Source: Gulosibacter molinativorax
GTDB lineage: Bacteria; Actinomycetota; Actinomycetes; Actinomycetales; Microbacteriaceae
Assembly (NCBI RefSeq): GCF_003010915.2
Contig: NZ_CP028426.1
Location: forward strand, 1,984,001 to 2,048,000
DNA: 64,000 bases
Direction of reading: 5' to 3'
Below, piece by piece: positions 48,041 to 58,301 of the stretch. The first letter of the stretch is position 1, and each line of letters opens with the position of its first letter. Below the pieces are notes generated by a model, which was not told the DNA's origin, searched no databases, and saw nothing but the letters and a program-made list of their open reading frames with translations. The position numbers and the translations under genes were made by a program.

Positions 48041-48724
48041 TTAGGCGGGGGTGTGACCGGCGCGGTAGCCAACGCCTCGCACGGTCGCCACGATTTTCGG
48101 CTGGTCCGGGTCAATTTCGACCTTGGCACGCAGGCGCTGCACGTGCACGTTAACGAGGCGCGTGTCAGCCTTGTACTGGTAGCCCCAGACCTGCTCAAGC
48201 AGTTCTTCGCGGCTAAATACCTTGTTCGGGGTGGATGCGAGGGTCAGCAGCAGGTCGAATTCAAGCGGCGTGAGGTTGATCGACTCATTGCCGCGAAGGA
48301 CCTCGTGGGCCGCGACGTTAATAGTGAGGTCGCCGACGCGAATAATCTCGGTGTTCTCCGCGGGCGTCGAGCGCAGGCGCGTCTTGATGCGCGCGATGAG
48401 CTCCTTGGGGTTGAACGGCTTCACGATGTAGTCGTCCGCTCCGGCCTCGAGGCCGCGGACGACGTCGGTCGTGTCCGACTTGGCGGTGAGCATGATGATA
48501 GGTACACCGGACTCGGCACGGATGCGACCGCAGATCTCGATACCGTCCATGCCGGGCAGCATGACGTCGAGGAGCACGAGGTCCGGGTCAGTCTCGTGGA
48601 AGCGGTCCAGCGCCTTCGCCCCATCCGCGCAGAATTCGGGGACGTATCCCTCGGCACCAAGAACGATGCCGATCATCTCGGCCAGGGCAGTGTCGTCGTC
48701 AACCACCAGAATCTTTTCGGACAC
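48041..48724 (-). CDS. mtrA: Response regulator MtrA, OmpR family
   Basis: The 227-residue regulator has a receiver domain (1-115) with the acidic pocket VVDDD, phosphoacceptor D53 (LLDVMLPGMDG), T81 (MLTAK) and K103 (YIVKPF), and a winged-helix DNA-binding domain (about 130-225, LTPLEFDLLLTLA and VNVHVQRLRAKVE). It is the first gene of mtrA-mtrB-lpqB. The start is GTG with GGAG five bases upstream. The region 48725-48861 is a divergent promoter region shared with the next plus-strand operon. Confidence 0.97.
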   Translation of the reverse strand: MSEKILVVDDDTALAEMIGIVLGAEGYVPEFCADGAKALDRFHETDPDLVLLDVMLPGMDGIEICGRIRAESGVPIIMLTAKSDTTDVVRGLEAGADDYIVKPFNPKELIARIKTRLRSTPAENTEIIRVGDLTINVAAHEVLRGNESINLTPLEFDLLLTLASTPNKVFSREELLEQVWGYQYKADTRLVNVHVQRLRAKVEIDPDQPKIVATVRGVGYRAGHTPA

Positions 48725-48861
48725 TACCGCTCCTTTTCGTCGTTCGCTTAGCCAATATTGTCGCAGGTGCTTACGACATTCCTCATGCCAGAGTACCCTG
48801 TTGCCACATACCCCCGCGTGAGGTTCGCCACCTGCTCAGTCCCATATGCAACGATGATTTG

Positions 48862-50649
48862 GTGACCGATCAGTACCCGGGCCAGCCCGGACCTCAGCCG
48901 CAATATCAGCAACCAAACCCCGGTGGGGCAGCTTCCTGGGATTACGGCCCTTCGGGTTCGCAATATGGCACCTCGGCACCCGGCGGCTGGACGCCCGCCC
49001 CGAAGCGAGGCATCATCCCGCTTCGGCCCCTGACCTTCGGCGAGATCTTCGGGTCGACGTTCAAGCTCCTCCGCGTCAACGTCGGCGTCTCCCTCGGCGC
49101 CGCGCTCATCGTTCAGGGCATTACGACGCTCGTCTCGGCGGGCCTTCCCGTCATTGTCGCCCTGTGGATGGCGAACCGCATCAGCATGGCTTCGCCGAGC
49201 GACGCTGCCCTGTTGTCTTCCGCCATGGTTGGCTGGCTCATCCTGTCCGTCATCCCGGGAATCTTGCTCTCGCTAGTCGGCTCCGCACTCGTGCAGGTGG
49301 TGATCGTCCAGGTCGTCGCGAAGAGCGTGCTGAATCAAAAGGCCCGACTCGGCGAGACCTTCAAGACCAGCTGGAGCAGGTTCTGGCCCGTGCTCGGGTA
49401 CCTGGGGCTCTACTTTGCGGTGATTCTGGTATTCAGCGCGATCTTCGCCCTATTGATTTTCTGGGCCATCTCGCTCGGCACGAATGAGAATTTCGGTGGC
49501 ATGGCGGCAGTGATCATCCTCGTGATCCTGCTGTCTGTCGGCGTCACTGTGCTTGCAATTTGGGTATTCACGAAGCTGACCTTCGTGATGCCCGCGATTG
49601 TGCTCGAAACGAAGGGCCCGATCGAGGCGATCCGACGCTCGTGGACCCTATCGAACGGCTACTTCTGGCGCACTTTCGGAATCATCGTGCTGATGTATCT
49701 GATCGTGCAGGTCATGTCGCAGGTCATCAGCGGTGTCTTTAGCCTGTTCACGACCTTTGCTCCTACCTTCTTCATCCCGACCGGCGATGTCGCCACCGGG
49801 CAGGAAGCCGGCTTCATTGCGCTTATGCTCGTGTTCCTGTTCATCACAATCCTGTTGTCCGTCCTCGTCGCGGCAATCGGCCAGGTCCTATTGAACGGCA
49901 GCGCCGTGATCATGTACACCGACCTCCGGATGCGCAAAGAGGGCCTCAATATTCACCTCCAGAACGCGGTCGAGGAGTACTCGGCTGGCCGCGAGCCCGA
50001 GCAGGACCCGTGGCTCGCCCCAGATCTCGGCCCGACGACGGTGCCCGGCACGTTTTCCGCGGGGGCTGGTGCCGGCGCAGGTGCGTACGGCGCGGCAGGG
50101 TACGGTGCCGCCGGTTACGGTGCGGGTGGGTACGGTGCGGGTGGGTACGGTGCCGCCGGGTACCCGCAGCAGGGATACCCGCAGACCGTCTATGGCCAAG
50201 CCGGTTACCAACAGGGCTCCCCGCAGCCTGGTTACGCACAGCCCGGCCATCAGCAGCCCGGCTACCAGCAGGCCGACCCGCAGCAGGATGCACCTCAGCC
50301 GGGATACGCTCAGCCCGGTTACCAGCAGGGCTACCCGCAGCAGGATGCGAGTCAGCAGGGCTACGCGGCTGCGGATTCCTATCCGCAGCCGCAGTCGGAT
50401 GAGCGTCCCAGCCATCTCCCCGAGCAGCAGGCACCCTGGGTGAGCCAGCCCTGGCCGGAGGAATCGAGCACGCAGCGCGTTGACCCGATCGGGCCGGTCT
50501 CGCCGTACGCATCCACCGGCCGCGACGAGACGGCCGGAAGCGGCGACTCACCCGCGTCCGAGGGACAGCCGCAAGACACCGGGCACGACAACCGCACGCG
50601 TGACGATCAGACCGACGACGGCGGGGCGAACGGAGGCACCCGGCAGTGA
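48862..50649 (+). CDS. Multi-helix membrane protein (glycerophosphoryl diester phosphodiesterase membrane-domain type) with Gly/Tyr/Gln repeats
   Basis: The 595-residue protein has a short Pro/Gln-rich N-terminus, a block of about seven membrane helices (about 70-360, with PLTFGEIFGSTFKLLRVNVG and ETKGPIEAIRRSWTLS, typical of the GPDPase membrane-domain family) and a 240-residue low-complexity cytoplasmic tail. The tail has GYGAAGYGAGG units and then GYPQQ/PGYAQPGYQQ units, coded by 15-base DNA repeats around 50086-50165. GTG 48862 is taken as start; a TTG directly before it is possible, and no ribosome site is visible. It heads the operon with DUF4129, DUF4350, MoxR and DUF58 genes. No phosphodiesterase active site is present. 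Confidence 0.8.
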   Translation: MTDQYPGQPGPQPQYQQPNPGGAASWDYGPSGSQYGTSAPGGWTPAPKRGIIPLRPLTFGEIFGSTFKLLRVNVGVSLGAALIVQGITTLVSAGLPVIVALWMANRISMASPSDAALLSSAMVGWLILSVIPGILLSLVGSALVQVVIVQVVAKSVLNQKARLGETFKTSWSRFWPVLGYLGLYFAVILVFSAIFALLIFWAISLGTNENFGGMAAVIILVILLSVGVTVLAIWVFTKLTFVMPAIVLETKGPIEAIRRSWTLSNGYFWRTFGIIVLMYLIVQVMSQVISGVFSLFTTFAPTFFIPTGDVATGQEAGFIALMLVFLFITILLSVLVAAIGQVLLNGSAVIMYTDLRMRKEGLNIHLQNAVEEYSAGREPEQDPWLAPDLGPTTVPGTFSAGAGAGAGAYGAAGYGAAGYGAGGYGAGGYGAAGYPQQGYPQTVYGQAGYQQGSPQPGYAQPGHQQPGYQQADPQQDAPQPGYAQPGYQQGYPQQDASQQGYAAADSYPQPQSDERPSHLPEQQAPWVSQPWPEESSTQRVDPIGPVSPYASTGRDETAGSGDSPASEGQPQDTGHDNRTRDDQTDDGGANGGTRQ

Positions 50650-51341
50650 TTCCGCCGCTGTCAGTCATGGCAGGCGCATCCTTCGTTCGGGGCGCCGTGC
50701 CGCCGCTTGAACCCGACGAAGACACCGCCCGCGAATGGCTCGTCAGGGAGCTCGCGAAGTCCGAATACCAAAACGCGAAGCCGAACCCCATCGACGAGTT
50801 CTTCAATCGCATCTGGGAATGGATCGCCTCGCTGTTCAGCACGGATGGTACGGGCGGACTTGGGATCAATCCCGCCTGGATCTTCGTCATTCTGGCGATC
50901 GTCTTGGTCGTGATCGCGGTCGTCATTTTCGGCCGCCCCCGGGCGATTGCCCGGCGCCGTGCGGCCAATCAGTCGGTGTTCCTCGAAGATGATGATCGGT
51001 CCGTCGCGGAGCTGCGTGCCGCCGCAGACCAGGCGGCCCGCGCATCCGACTGGGGCCTCGCGACGACCGAGCGATTCCGCGCAATCAGCCGCTCGCTGAG
51101 CGACCGCACGCTGATCTCGATGCGCCCGGGCACGACGGCGCAAGGCGTCGCGCGCGCCGCGGCTACGCCCTTCCCGGATGAAGCTGGCCCGCTCCGCGAC
51201 GCCGCGAATGTCTTCGACGAGGTGCGGTATCTCGGTCACACAACGGATGCCTCGGCCTACGAGGTCGTGCGAGATCTCGATCTTCGTCTCGAGAACAAGC
51301 GTCCGGCAACCCTCATCCCCGCCGAAACGGTGGCACGATGA
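50646..51341 (+). CDS. DUF4129-domain membrane protein
   Basis: The 231-residue protein has one membrane helix (about 77-96) and a cytoplasmic C-terminal DUF4129 region (about 115-225, AADQAARASDWGLATTERFRAISRSLSDR and EVRYLGHTTDASAYEVVRDLD). It begins with GTG overlapping the previous stop (GTGA) and ends overlapping the next start (ATGA). DUF4129 proteins are regular neighbours of MoxR/DUF58 genes in Actinobacteria; the function is unknown. Confidence 0.88.
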   Translation: MIPPLSVMAGASFVRGAVPPLEPDEDTAREWLVRELAKSEYQNAKPNPIDEFFNRIWEWIASLFSTDGTGGLGINPAWIFVILAIVLVVIAVVIFGRPRAIARRRAANQSVFLEDDDRSVAELRAAADQAARASDWGLATTERFRAISRSLSDRTLISMRPGTTAQGVARAAATPFPDEAGPLRDAANVFDEVRYLGHTTDASAYEVVRDLDLRLENKRPATLIPAETVAR

Positions 51342-52869
51342 TGACAGCCACGTCCCACGCCAATGACACTGCCAATGACACTGCCAATGACACGGCCAAT
51401 GACACGGCCAGCAATGCCGCCCCCGCGACGGCACAAGCAAGCGGCGCGGCCTCAGCGACAGCCCAAGCAGAATCGCTGACCCCGGATGCACGCCAGTGGT
51501 GGCGCCGGAGCCAGCGTTGGTTCTGGATCGCCCTCCTCGTCCTGCTTGTCGCCCTCGTCTCGATCGCGACATTCGGCGGCATGGCCGTCAATTCGAACCG
51601 TTTTCTCGACCCCACATCGCCGTCCCCGTCGGGTGCGCAGGCCCTCGTCACCGTCCTAGACGAACAGGGCATCGAGTTCACGCATGCGGAGAACAGTGCC
51701 GAGCTCGACGCGGCGCTGGCCGCGGACGGCTCGAAAACACTCGTCGTCGAGGATCCCTTTTATGCGCTCCAGGAAGACGACTGGGCCGCACTCCTTGATG
51801 TTGGTGCGGATCGCATCGTGGTGCTGTCGGCTTCGTTTCCCTCGATGACGTTGACCGAGCAGGTCGCGCAGCCCGAGGGCAATTTCGAAGTGAAGCTGGA
51901 TGCGGATGGCGGGGTGATCAATGAGTCCATGCCCGATCGCTTTGAAGCAGGGAGTTGCTCGGCGCCACTCGCCGTGAATGCGCCCGCGATCACAAATCTC
52001 GGCGGCCGGGAATTTATGCCAGTCGGCGACGCGGTGGGCTGCTATCAGGTCCGGGACGGCTTCGCGCTCATCATCGGCGAGGCCACGCCTGGCGGGCCCG
52101 AAATTGCGGTGCTCGGCGCGCTCTCGAACCTGACGAACGAGAGCATCACCCTCGACGCGAACGCAGCGATGGCGCTCAACCTGCTGGGCACGAACGACCA
52201 GGTGGTTTGGTACACCCCGAGCCCAAGTGATTACACCGACGGCGGCCCGACGTTTGGTGACTACATCCCGCAGTGGCTCATGCCGGTGCTGCTCCTGATT
52301 TATCTCGCGGGCTTCGCCACGATTCTCTGGCGCGGCCGACGCTTCGGCCCGCTCGTGACCGAGCGTCTGCCAGTAACGGTGCCGGCAAACGAAACCCTCG
52401 AGGGCCGCGCCCGCCTCTACGATGCGAGCAACGCGAGGCTGCGGGCGCTCGATTCGATCCGAGTGGGGACCATCTCACGACTCGCCGATCTCACCGGAGT
52501 CGGACCCGGCGCATCCACCGAGGAAGTTATCGCCGCAACCGCCGGGCTCGCCGGCGTGCCACGCGAGCACGCCCACCGCGTCTTGCTCTCGGGCGAGCCG
52601 CAGACCGACCGCGACCTGGTCGACCTCGCGAACGCCGCCGCGGAGCTCGAGCGACGCGTGCGCGCGACGACCGGCAGACCGAAGCGAAAGCGCAAAGCGC
52701 GCGAGTCCTCGGCAACGCAACCCAGCGCATCCACCGGAGCCAGCGCATCCACCGTGCCCGGCGCATCCACCCCGGCGACGACCAACGCGCAGGATGCTAC
52801 AACGGAGACCGCGACCACGCACACGAACGACACGCAACCAGACGATTCAGGGAATTCAGGAGAACGCGC

Positions 52870-52873
<4 letters not shown>
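51338..52873 (+). CDS. DUF4350-domain membrane protein
   Basis: The 511-residue protein has a membrane helix at about 61-80, an extracellular DUF4350 domain (about 95-300) and a second helix near 312-331, then a cytoplasmic region with a basic, Thr/Ala-rich tail. The N-terminus holds four NDTA units coded by a 12-base DNA repeat (51362-51409). Start and stop overlap the neighbours by ATGA. It is part of the MoxR operon, where it may form a membrane complex with the DUF58 and DUF4129 products; this is inference. Confidence 0.87.
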
Positions 52874-53823
<950 letters not shown>

Positions 53824-53825
53824 CT

Positions 53826-55133
53826 ATGGCCATCAGCGGTATCTACGTCGGAGTGCTGCTGGTGGGGATGCTGCCGATCATGCTGTTCGGCACCTCCCCC
53901 ACCAGCGCATTTGGCACGCTCGGCCTCGTGGTTGCGATCTGGCTCCTCCTCGGCCTCGTCGACTGGGTGCTCGCGGCCCCTGCGCGCAAGGTGTCGATCG
54001 AGCGCGAGCTGCCCGATCGAGTCCGACTCGGCGAGACCTTGACCTCCACCCTGTTCGTGACGAACCTCGGCCCGCGCACGCTGCGGGCGGTCATTCGCGA
54101 CGGCTGGGAGCCGTCCGCCGGGGCTCCAAGGATGCGCGTCAAGCGATTCATTCCCGTCGGCGAGCGGCGCGCGGTACATACGGCCTTGAAGCCGTGGCGC
54201 CGCGGCGACCGGCGCAGCGAGTTCGTCGTGATCCGCTCGTGGGGCCCGTTGCACCTCACCGCCCGCCAGGCCGTGTTGAAGGCGCCAGGCCGGGTGCGCA
54301 TCCTCCCGCCGTTTAATTCGAGGAAGCACCTGCCGTCGCGCATCGCGAGGCTTCGCGAGCTGGATGGGCAGACCACCCTGCAGGTGCGCGGCCAGGGCAC
54401 CGAATTCGATTCGCTGCGCGACTACGTGCGCGGCGATGACGTGCGCTCGATCGACTGGCGCGCGACGGCACGACAGCAGGAGCTCGTCGTGCGCACCTGG
54501 CGACCGGAACGTGATCGCCGCGTGATCATCGTTATCGATTCGGGTCGCACCGCGGCGGCACGCATCGAGGATGAGACGCGGCTCGATACCGCGATCGAGT
54601 CGGCCTTGCTGCTCGCGGCGCTGGCGACTCGTGCCGGTGACCGCGTCGAGCTCGTTGCATTCGACCAGCGCGTTCGAGCGCGCGTGCAGGGGTTCTCGGG
54701 CTCGGTACTGCTGTCGAAGATCACGGATGCGATGGCAAACGTCGAGCCCGAGCTGATCGAGATGAATTGGCAGGAGGTGCCGCGGCTCGTTCGCGAGGTC
54801 ACGACGCACCGCGCGCTTGTCGTGCTGCTGACGACCGCAGACAACGCGGGGACCGCGCGAGGGCTTCTCGAGATGCTTCCTTCAATCACGCATCAGCACC
54901 TTGTCATGGTCGCGTCGGTGATCGACCCCGAGACGGAGGAACTCGCCGAAGAGCTGTCGGATCGCGACGCGGTGATGCGCGCCGCTGCCGCCGAGCGCGC
55001 GATGCTGGATGCGGGGCAGGTTCGCCGCACCATGACGCGACTCGGGGCGGATGCAGTGGCCGCGACGCCGTACGAGCTGCCGCCTCGCGTCGCCGATCGG
55101 TACCTCGAGCTGAAGAAGGCCGGGCGGCTATAA
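53826..55133 (+). CDS. DUF58-domain protein
   Basis: The 435-residue protein has two N-terminal membrane helices (about 4-23 and 28-50) and a cytoplasmic DUF58 domain, with the hallmark EFDSLRDYVRGDDVRSIDWRATAR near 197-220 followed by a VWA-like fold (VIIVIDSGRT). It starts two bases after the moxR stop and is the likely client or partner of MoxR. It is the last gene of the coupled operon; a 29-base tandem repeat follows 17 bases after the stop. Confidence 0.93.
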   Translation: MAISGIYVGVLLVGMLPIMLFGTSPTSAFGTLGLVVAIWLLLGLVDWVLAAPARKVSIERELPDRVRLGETLTSTLFVTNLGPRTLRAVIRDGWEPSAGAPRMRVKRFIPVGERRAVHTALKPWRRGDRRSEFVVIRSWGPLHLTARQAVLKAPGRVRILPPFNSRKHLPSRIARLRELDGQTTLQVRGQGTEFDSLRDYVRGDDVRSIDWRATARQQELVVRTWRPERDRRVIIVIDSGRTAAARIEDETRLDTAIESALLLAALATRAGDRVELVAFDQRVRARVQGFSGSVLLSKITDAMANVEPELIEMNWQEVPRLVREVTTHRALVVLLTTADNAGTARGLLEMLPSITHQHLVMVASVIDPETEELAEELSDRDAVMRAAAAERAMLDAGQVRRTMTRLGADAVAATPYELPPRVADRYLELKKAGRL

Positions 55134-55150
55134 GCGCCAGCCGTCATTGC

Positions 55151-55223
55151 GCCTGTCGAAAGGTGCCTCCGGTCCTTGAGCCTGTCGAAAGGTGCCTCCG
55201 GTCCTTGAGCCTGTCGAAAGGTG
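55151..55223. repeat. Tandem 29-bp repeat, 2.5 copies
   Basis: Two identical 29-base units (55151-55179 and 55180-55208) and a 15-base partial third (55209-55223) each begin GCCTGTCGAAAGGTG. The core, read on the other strand as CTTTCGACAGGCTCAAGG, resembles a short dispersed intergenic sequence that is frequent in high-GC bacterial genomes. It separates the DUF58 gene from the DUF222-HNH gene. Confidence 0.85.
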
Positions 55224-55406
55224 TTCATAGGCACCTTCGTTCGCCAACGGTCCCACTCGAGTCGTTCATTGTTCGAGTATTCGTTCGACTTTTTCTCAAA
55301 CTCCCTCTTGCATATTCGAATCTATGTTCGATACTATGGTGTCACGGAAACGAACACCCCTTCGAATCCACGGCCCGCAGCATCGCGACCAGGAGGCACC
55401 ACTCCA

Positions 55407-57080
55407 ATGTCCGAGAACGAACCGCCCAACACTCCCGACGATTCCCCGCACGAGCCACACCCCGACACCTACACCCACCACCGCGACCGACTCACCGAAG
55501 CCACCACAACCTGCACCAGGTCGGAGGAATCAACCACCGCCCGCTCGCGACTGATCCGCGACACCTACAAAACCGCCCAACTCATGCTCGGCCAAGCCGA
55601 CGCGATCACCCTCCACACCCTCGCCGCCGCCTACCAACTCGCCGACACCCTCGCCACGGCTGACGCGGCGGGCGACCCGGACGGGCACACGTTCCTCCAC
55701 GACCGCGACCGTCGCTTCGCGTGGCAGCTGCGGTCCCTGATGGGCGAGCTCAGCCTCGTCATACGCGACACCGACACCGCCCTGCGAAACCGTGCCCACG
55801 ACGCGCACACCCTCGTGACTTGCTACCCCGAGTGGGTCGACGCGATCGCCGAAGCCCGCATCACCCTCCGCCACGCCCGCGAACTGCTCCGCGGCGTGAG
55901 CGCCCTCCACCTCAGCGACGCGGTCGCGCTCGCCGAGCGGGCGCTTCGGTATGCCGCGTCGCACGCGGTCCACGAAACCCGCAAATACGTGGACCGGGAA
56001 GCCGCGAAGCTCGCGGCCGAGGACTTCGAAGCCGCCCACGCCCGCGAACGCGCCGCACGCTACGTGTCGGTACGCCCGGAAGCATACGGGATGGCGACGC
56101 TGTTCGCGTACCTGCCGCTGGAGCAGGCCACCGCGATCCACGAGATCCTCACCCGCCAGGCCCGCGCCCTGCGCGAGGACCAGCAGCGCGACGCGGACGC
56201 GGCTCGCGCCACGGGTGCGGACGGTGTCGGTCTCGACAGCGCCGCCCGTGCCGACACCGCCCGTGCCGACACCGCCCGGGCCGACGCCGCCGGGAGCGCC
56301 GACGGTGCCGCTACTGCCGACAGTGCCCCTGCTGCCGACAGTGCCCCTGCTGCAAGCGGCGTCACGGGTGACACCGTCGCGCCGGACACGCGCACCACCG
56401 CGCAACTCAAGGCCGACATCTTCGCCGAAACCCTGCTCACCGCGACCCCCGAATCGATCCTCACGAGCCCCACCGCGGGCGCGGCGCGAATCACCGCGAC
56501 CGTGAACATCACCATCCCCGTCCTCACCCTCCTCGAAGGCCGCGTCGATGGCAGCGACCCCGCCCTGCTCGACGGGATCGCGCCGATCGGGTTCGACACC
56601 GCCCGGCAGCTCGCCGCGAGCGCGCCTGGGTGGCAGCGGATCCTGACCCACCCAATCACCGGGCATGCGGTATCGGTCGACACGTACACCCCGAGCGCGA
56701 GCCTGCGCCGATTCGTGCAGATCCGCGACACGACCTGCCGCCACCCCGGCTGCGCCCGCCCCGCCACGGCGAGCGATCTCGACCACACCATCCCGTACGT
56801 CGACGGCGGGGCCACCTCACAGTCGAATCTTGCCGCGCTGTGCCGACCGCACCACGTGCAGAAACATCACGCCGGGTGGGGCGTGCGGCACGTCGGTCGC
56901 GGGGTGTTCGAGTTCACCACCCCGCTCGGCCACACCACGGTGACCGAGCCCGCGACCCACGGGCCGCGGTTCCACCCCACCGGGGAACGCGTCGACGGGC
57001 CCGCCACGAATTCGGGAAGTGGGCCCGCCGACGAGGCGCCGGCCGGACAGAACGGGAGCGACGACCAGCCCCCGTTCTAG
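55407..57080 (+). CDS. DUF222 (13E12-repeat-type) protein with HNH endonuclease domain
   Basis: The 557-residue protein has a DUF222 domain (about 60-340), a low-complexity Ala/Asp/Thr insert (ADTARADTARAD and ADSAPAADSAPA, about 278-320) and a C-terminal HNH nuclease core (about 445-495: CRHPGCARPATASDLDHTIPYVDGGATSQSNLAALCRPHHVQKH). Such genes are multicopy in many Actinobacteria and resemble the 13E12 family of mycobacteria; some are mobile. AGGAGG ten bases before ATG 55407 supports the start, and the frame up to 55221 is discarded. It stands between operon parts that are adjacent in many relatives. Confidence 0.87.
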   Translation: MSENEPPNTPDDSPHEPHPDTYTHHRDRLTEATTTCTRSEESTTARSRLIRDTYKTAQLMLGQADAITLHTLAAAYQLADTLATADAAGDPDGHTFLHDRDRRFAWQLRSLMGELSLVIRDTDTALRNRAHDAHTLVTCYPEWVDAIAEARITLRHARELLRGVSALHLSDAVALAERALRYAASHAVHETRKYVDREAAKLAAEDFEAAHARERAARYVSVRPEAYGMATLFAYLPLEQATAIHEILTRQARALREDQQRDADAARATGADGVGLDSAARADTARADTARADAAGSADGAATADSAPAADSAPAASGVTGDTVAPDTRTTAQLKADIFAETLLTATPESILTSPTAGAARITATVNITIPVLTLLEGRVDGSDPALLDGIAPIGFDTARQLAASAPGWQRILTHPITGHAVSVDTYTPSASLRRFVQIRDTTCRHPGCARPATASDLDHTIPYVDGGATSQSNLAALCRPHHVQKHHAGWGVRHVGRGVFEFTTPLGHTTVTEPATHGPRFHPTGERVDGPATNSGSGPADEAPAGQNGSDDQPPF

Positions 57081-57156
57081 CCGCGGGACCCGCCGCAACC
57101 ACGGCGAGACTCAAACAACCCCAATCCATCCTCGTTCCTTATCCGTCGCGATTGCT

Positions 57157-57180
57157 TAGGCGCAGTGCGAACTGCGCCTA
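57157..57180 (+). terminator. Hairpin downstream of DUF222-HNH gene
   Basis: TAGGCGCAGT (57157-57166) and ACTGCGCCTA (57171-57180) form a perfect 10-bp stem with a GCGA tetraloop, 77 bases after the stop. Only TT follows, so it is a possible terminator without a strong T-tract. Confidence 0.55.
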
Positions 57181-57210
57181 TTCGTCGCGCCCGCACTAGA
57201 CGCTAGCGAA

Positions 57211-57262
57211 ACCAAGCAACCAAGCAACCGAGCAACCAAGCAGCCAAGCAGCCAAGCAGCCA
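57211..57262. repeat. 8-bp tandem repeat (ACCAAGCA/GCCAAGCA), 6.5 copies
   Basis: Units of eight bases repeat from 57211: ACCAAGCA twice, ACCGAGCA, ACCAAGCA, then GCCAAGCA twice and a partial GCCAA. It lies just downstream of the SpoIIM stop codon. It is a simple-sequence array prone to copy-number change; no gene is affected. Confidence 0.9.
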
Positions 57263-57289
57263 ATCCTGCACCGCAGAAACGAAGTCCCG

Positions 57290-58285
57290 TTATTCGGCGT
57301 GGACCCGCTGGTAGCCCGCCTCAGACTCGCGCAGGTCGCCATCGTGGCCTGCCCTGTACGCCCGCCGCCCGAGCACGAGTGAGTACGCCAGGTAACTCCC
57401 GAGCGCCAACGCACCGATACCGATCTTGATCGCCCACGGCCAGTCCTGCCGCGTCACGAACCCTTCGATGAGCCCCGACAGAAAGAGGAAGATCGTGGTG
57501 CCGACCGCGACGATGATGAGCGTTCGGCCCGCATGACCGAGCGCCTCCATACGCGTGCGATTCCCCGGCACAATCAACGACCAGAAGACCGCGAACCCCG
57601 CCCCCGCAGCCACGAACACCATCGTGAGCTCGAGCAGGCCGTGCGGTGAGATCCAGAGGAAGAACGCGTCGAGGTGCCCGAAGTAGGCCAGCAATGCTGC
57701 AGAAGTTCCAAGGCTCACGGCGTTTTGAATGATCACCATGATCGGCCAGACGCCCGTGATGCCGAACGCGATGCACTGCAACGCGATGAACGCGTTGTTC
57801 GTGAATACCCGCGCCGCGAACGCCGACTCCGAATACTCCGAGTAGTAGTTGATGAAGTCTTCCTCGGCGTACTGCTTCAACCCGGCCTCGGTCCCATAGA
57901 ACGCGAGCAGCTCCGGGTTCGCGGCATGCCACACATACGACAGCACGCCAATCACGATGGTCAAGACCGCCGCGGCAAGCGTCCACCAGCGAACGCGATA
58001 GAGCGAAGCGGGCAGCTGCTCGACGAAAAACTCACGCAACACCAAAAGCGGATTGCGCCGAACGCGGGTAAAGCGCATCCGTGCCTGCGACAGCGTGACC
58101 GAGAGCGCGGTAGTCTCCGCGGTCTCGCCGTAGGTCGTTCGCAACGCCGAAAGATCGGTCGCGCCCGACTGATAACCGGCGATGAGCTCGTCCGATTCGG
58201 CACCGTCGAGCGACCTTTTCCGGGCGAGGTCACGCAGCCGCTCCCACCTACCGTGGTGCGCTGCCGAGTACGCGTCGATATCCAT
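57290..58285 (-). CDS. Stage II sporulation protein M-like (SpoIIM/DUF95) membrane protein
   Basis: The 331-residue protein has a cytoplasmic helical N-terminus (1-95, MDIDAYSAAHHGRWERLRDLARKR, LSVTLSQARMRF) and five to six membrane helices (about 100-325), including FTNNAFIALQCIAFGITGVWP and ISPHGLLELTMVFVAAGAG, motifs of the SpoIIM family. In non-sporulating Actinobacteria it accompanies MoxR/DUF58 operons. The start MDIDAY at 58285 fits family N-termini better than an ATG at 58303 or 58333. It is divergent from the RDD gene with only 16 bases between start codons. Confidence 0.9.
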   Translation of the reverse strand: MDIDAYSAAHHGRWERLRDLARKRSLDGAESDELIAGYQSGATDLSALRTTYGETAETTALSVTLSQARMRFTRVRRNPLLVLREFFVEQLPASLYRVRWWTLAAAVLTIVIGVLSYVWHAANPELLAFYGTEAGLKQYAEEDFINYYSEYSESAFAARVFTNNAFIALQCIAFGITGVWPIMVIIQNAVSLGTSAALLAYFGHLDAFFLWISPHGLLELTMVFVAAGAGFAVFWSLIVPGNRTRMEALGHAGRTLIIVAVGTTIFLFLSGLIEGFVTRQDWPWAIKIGIGALALGSYLAYSLVLGRRAYRAGHDGDLRESEAGYQRVHAE

Positions 58286-58301
58286 GTGGTGCAATGATGA
58301 C

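Noticed and set aside
52273..52869. Upstream extension of the MoxR reading frame
   Set aside because: It overlaps the DUF4350 gene out of frame; the ATG at 52870 has a ribosome site and the usual ATGA overlap.
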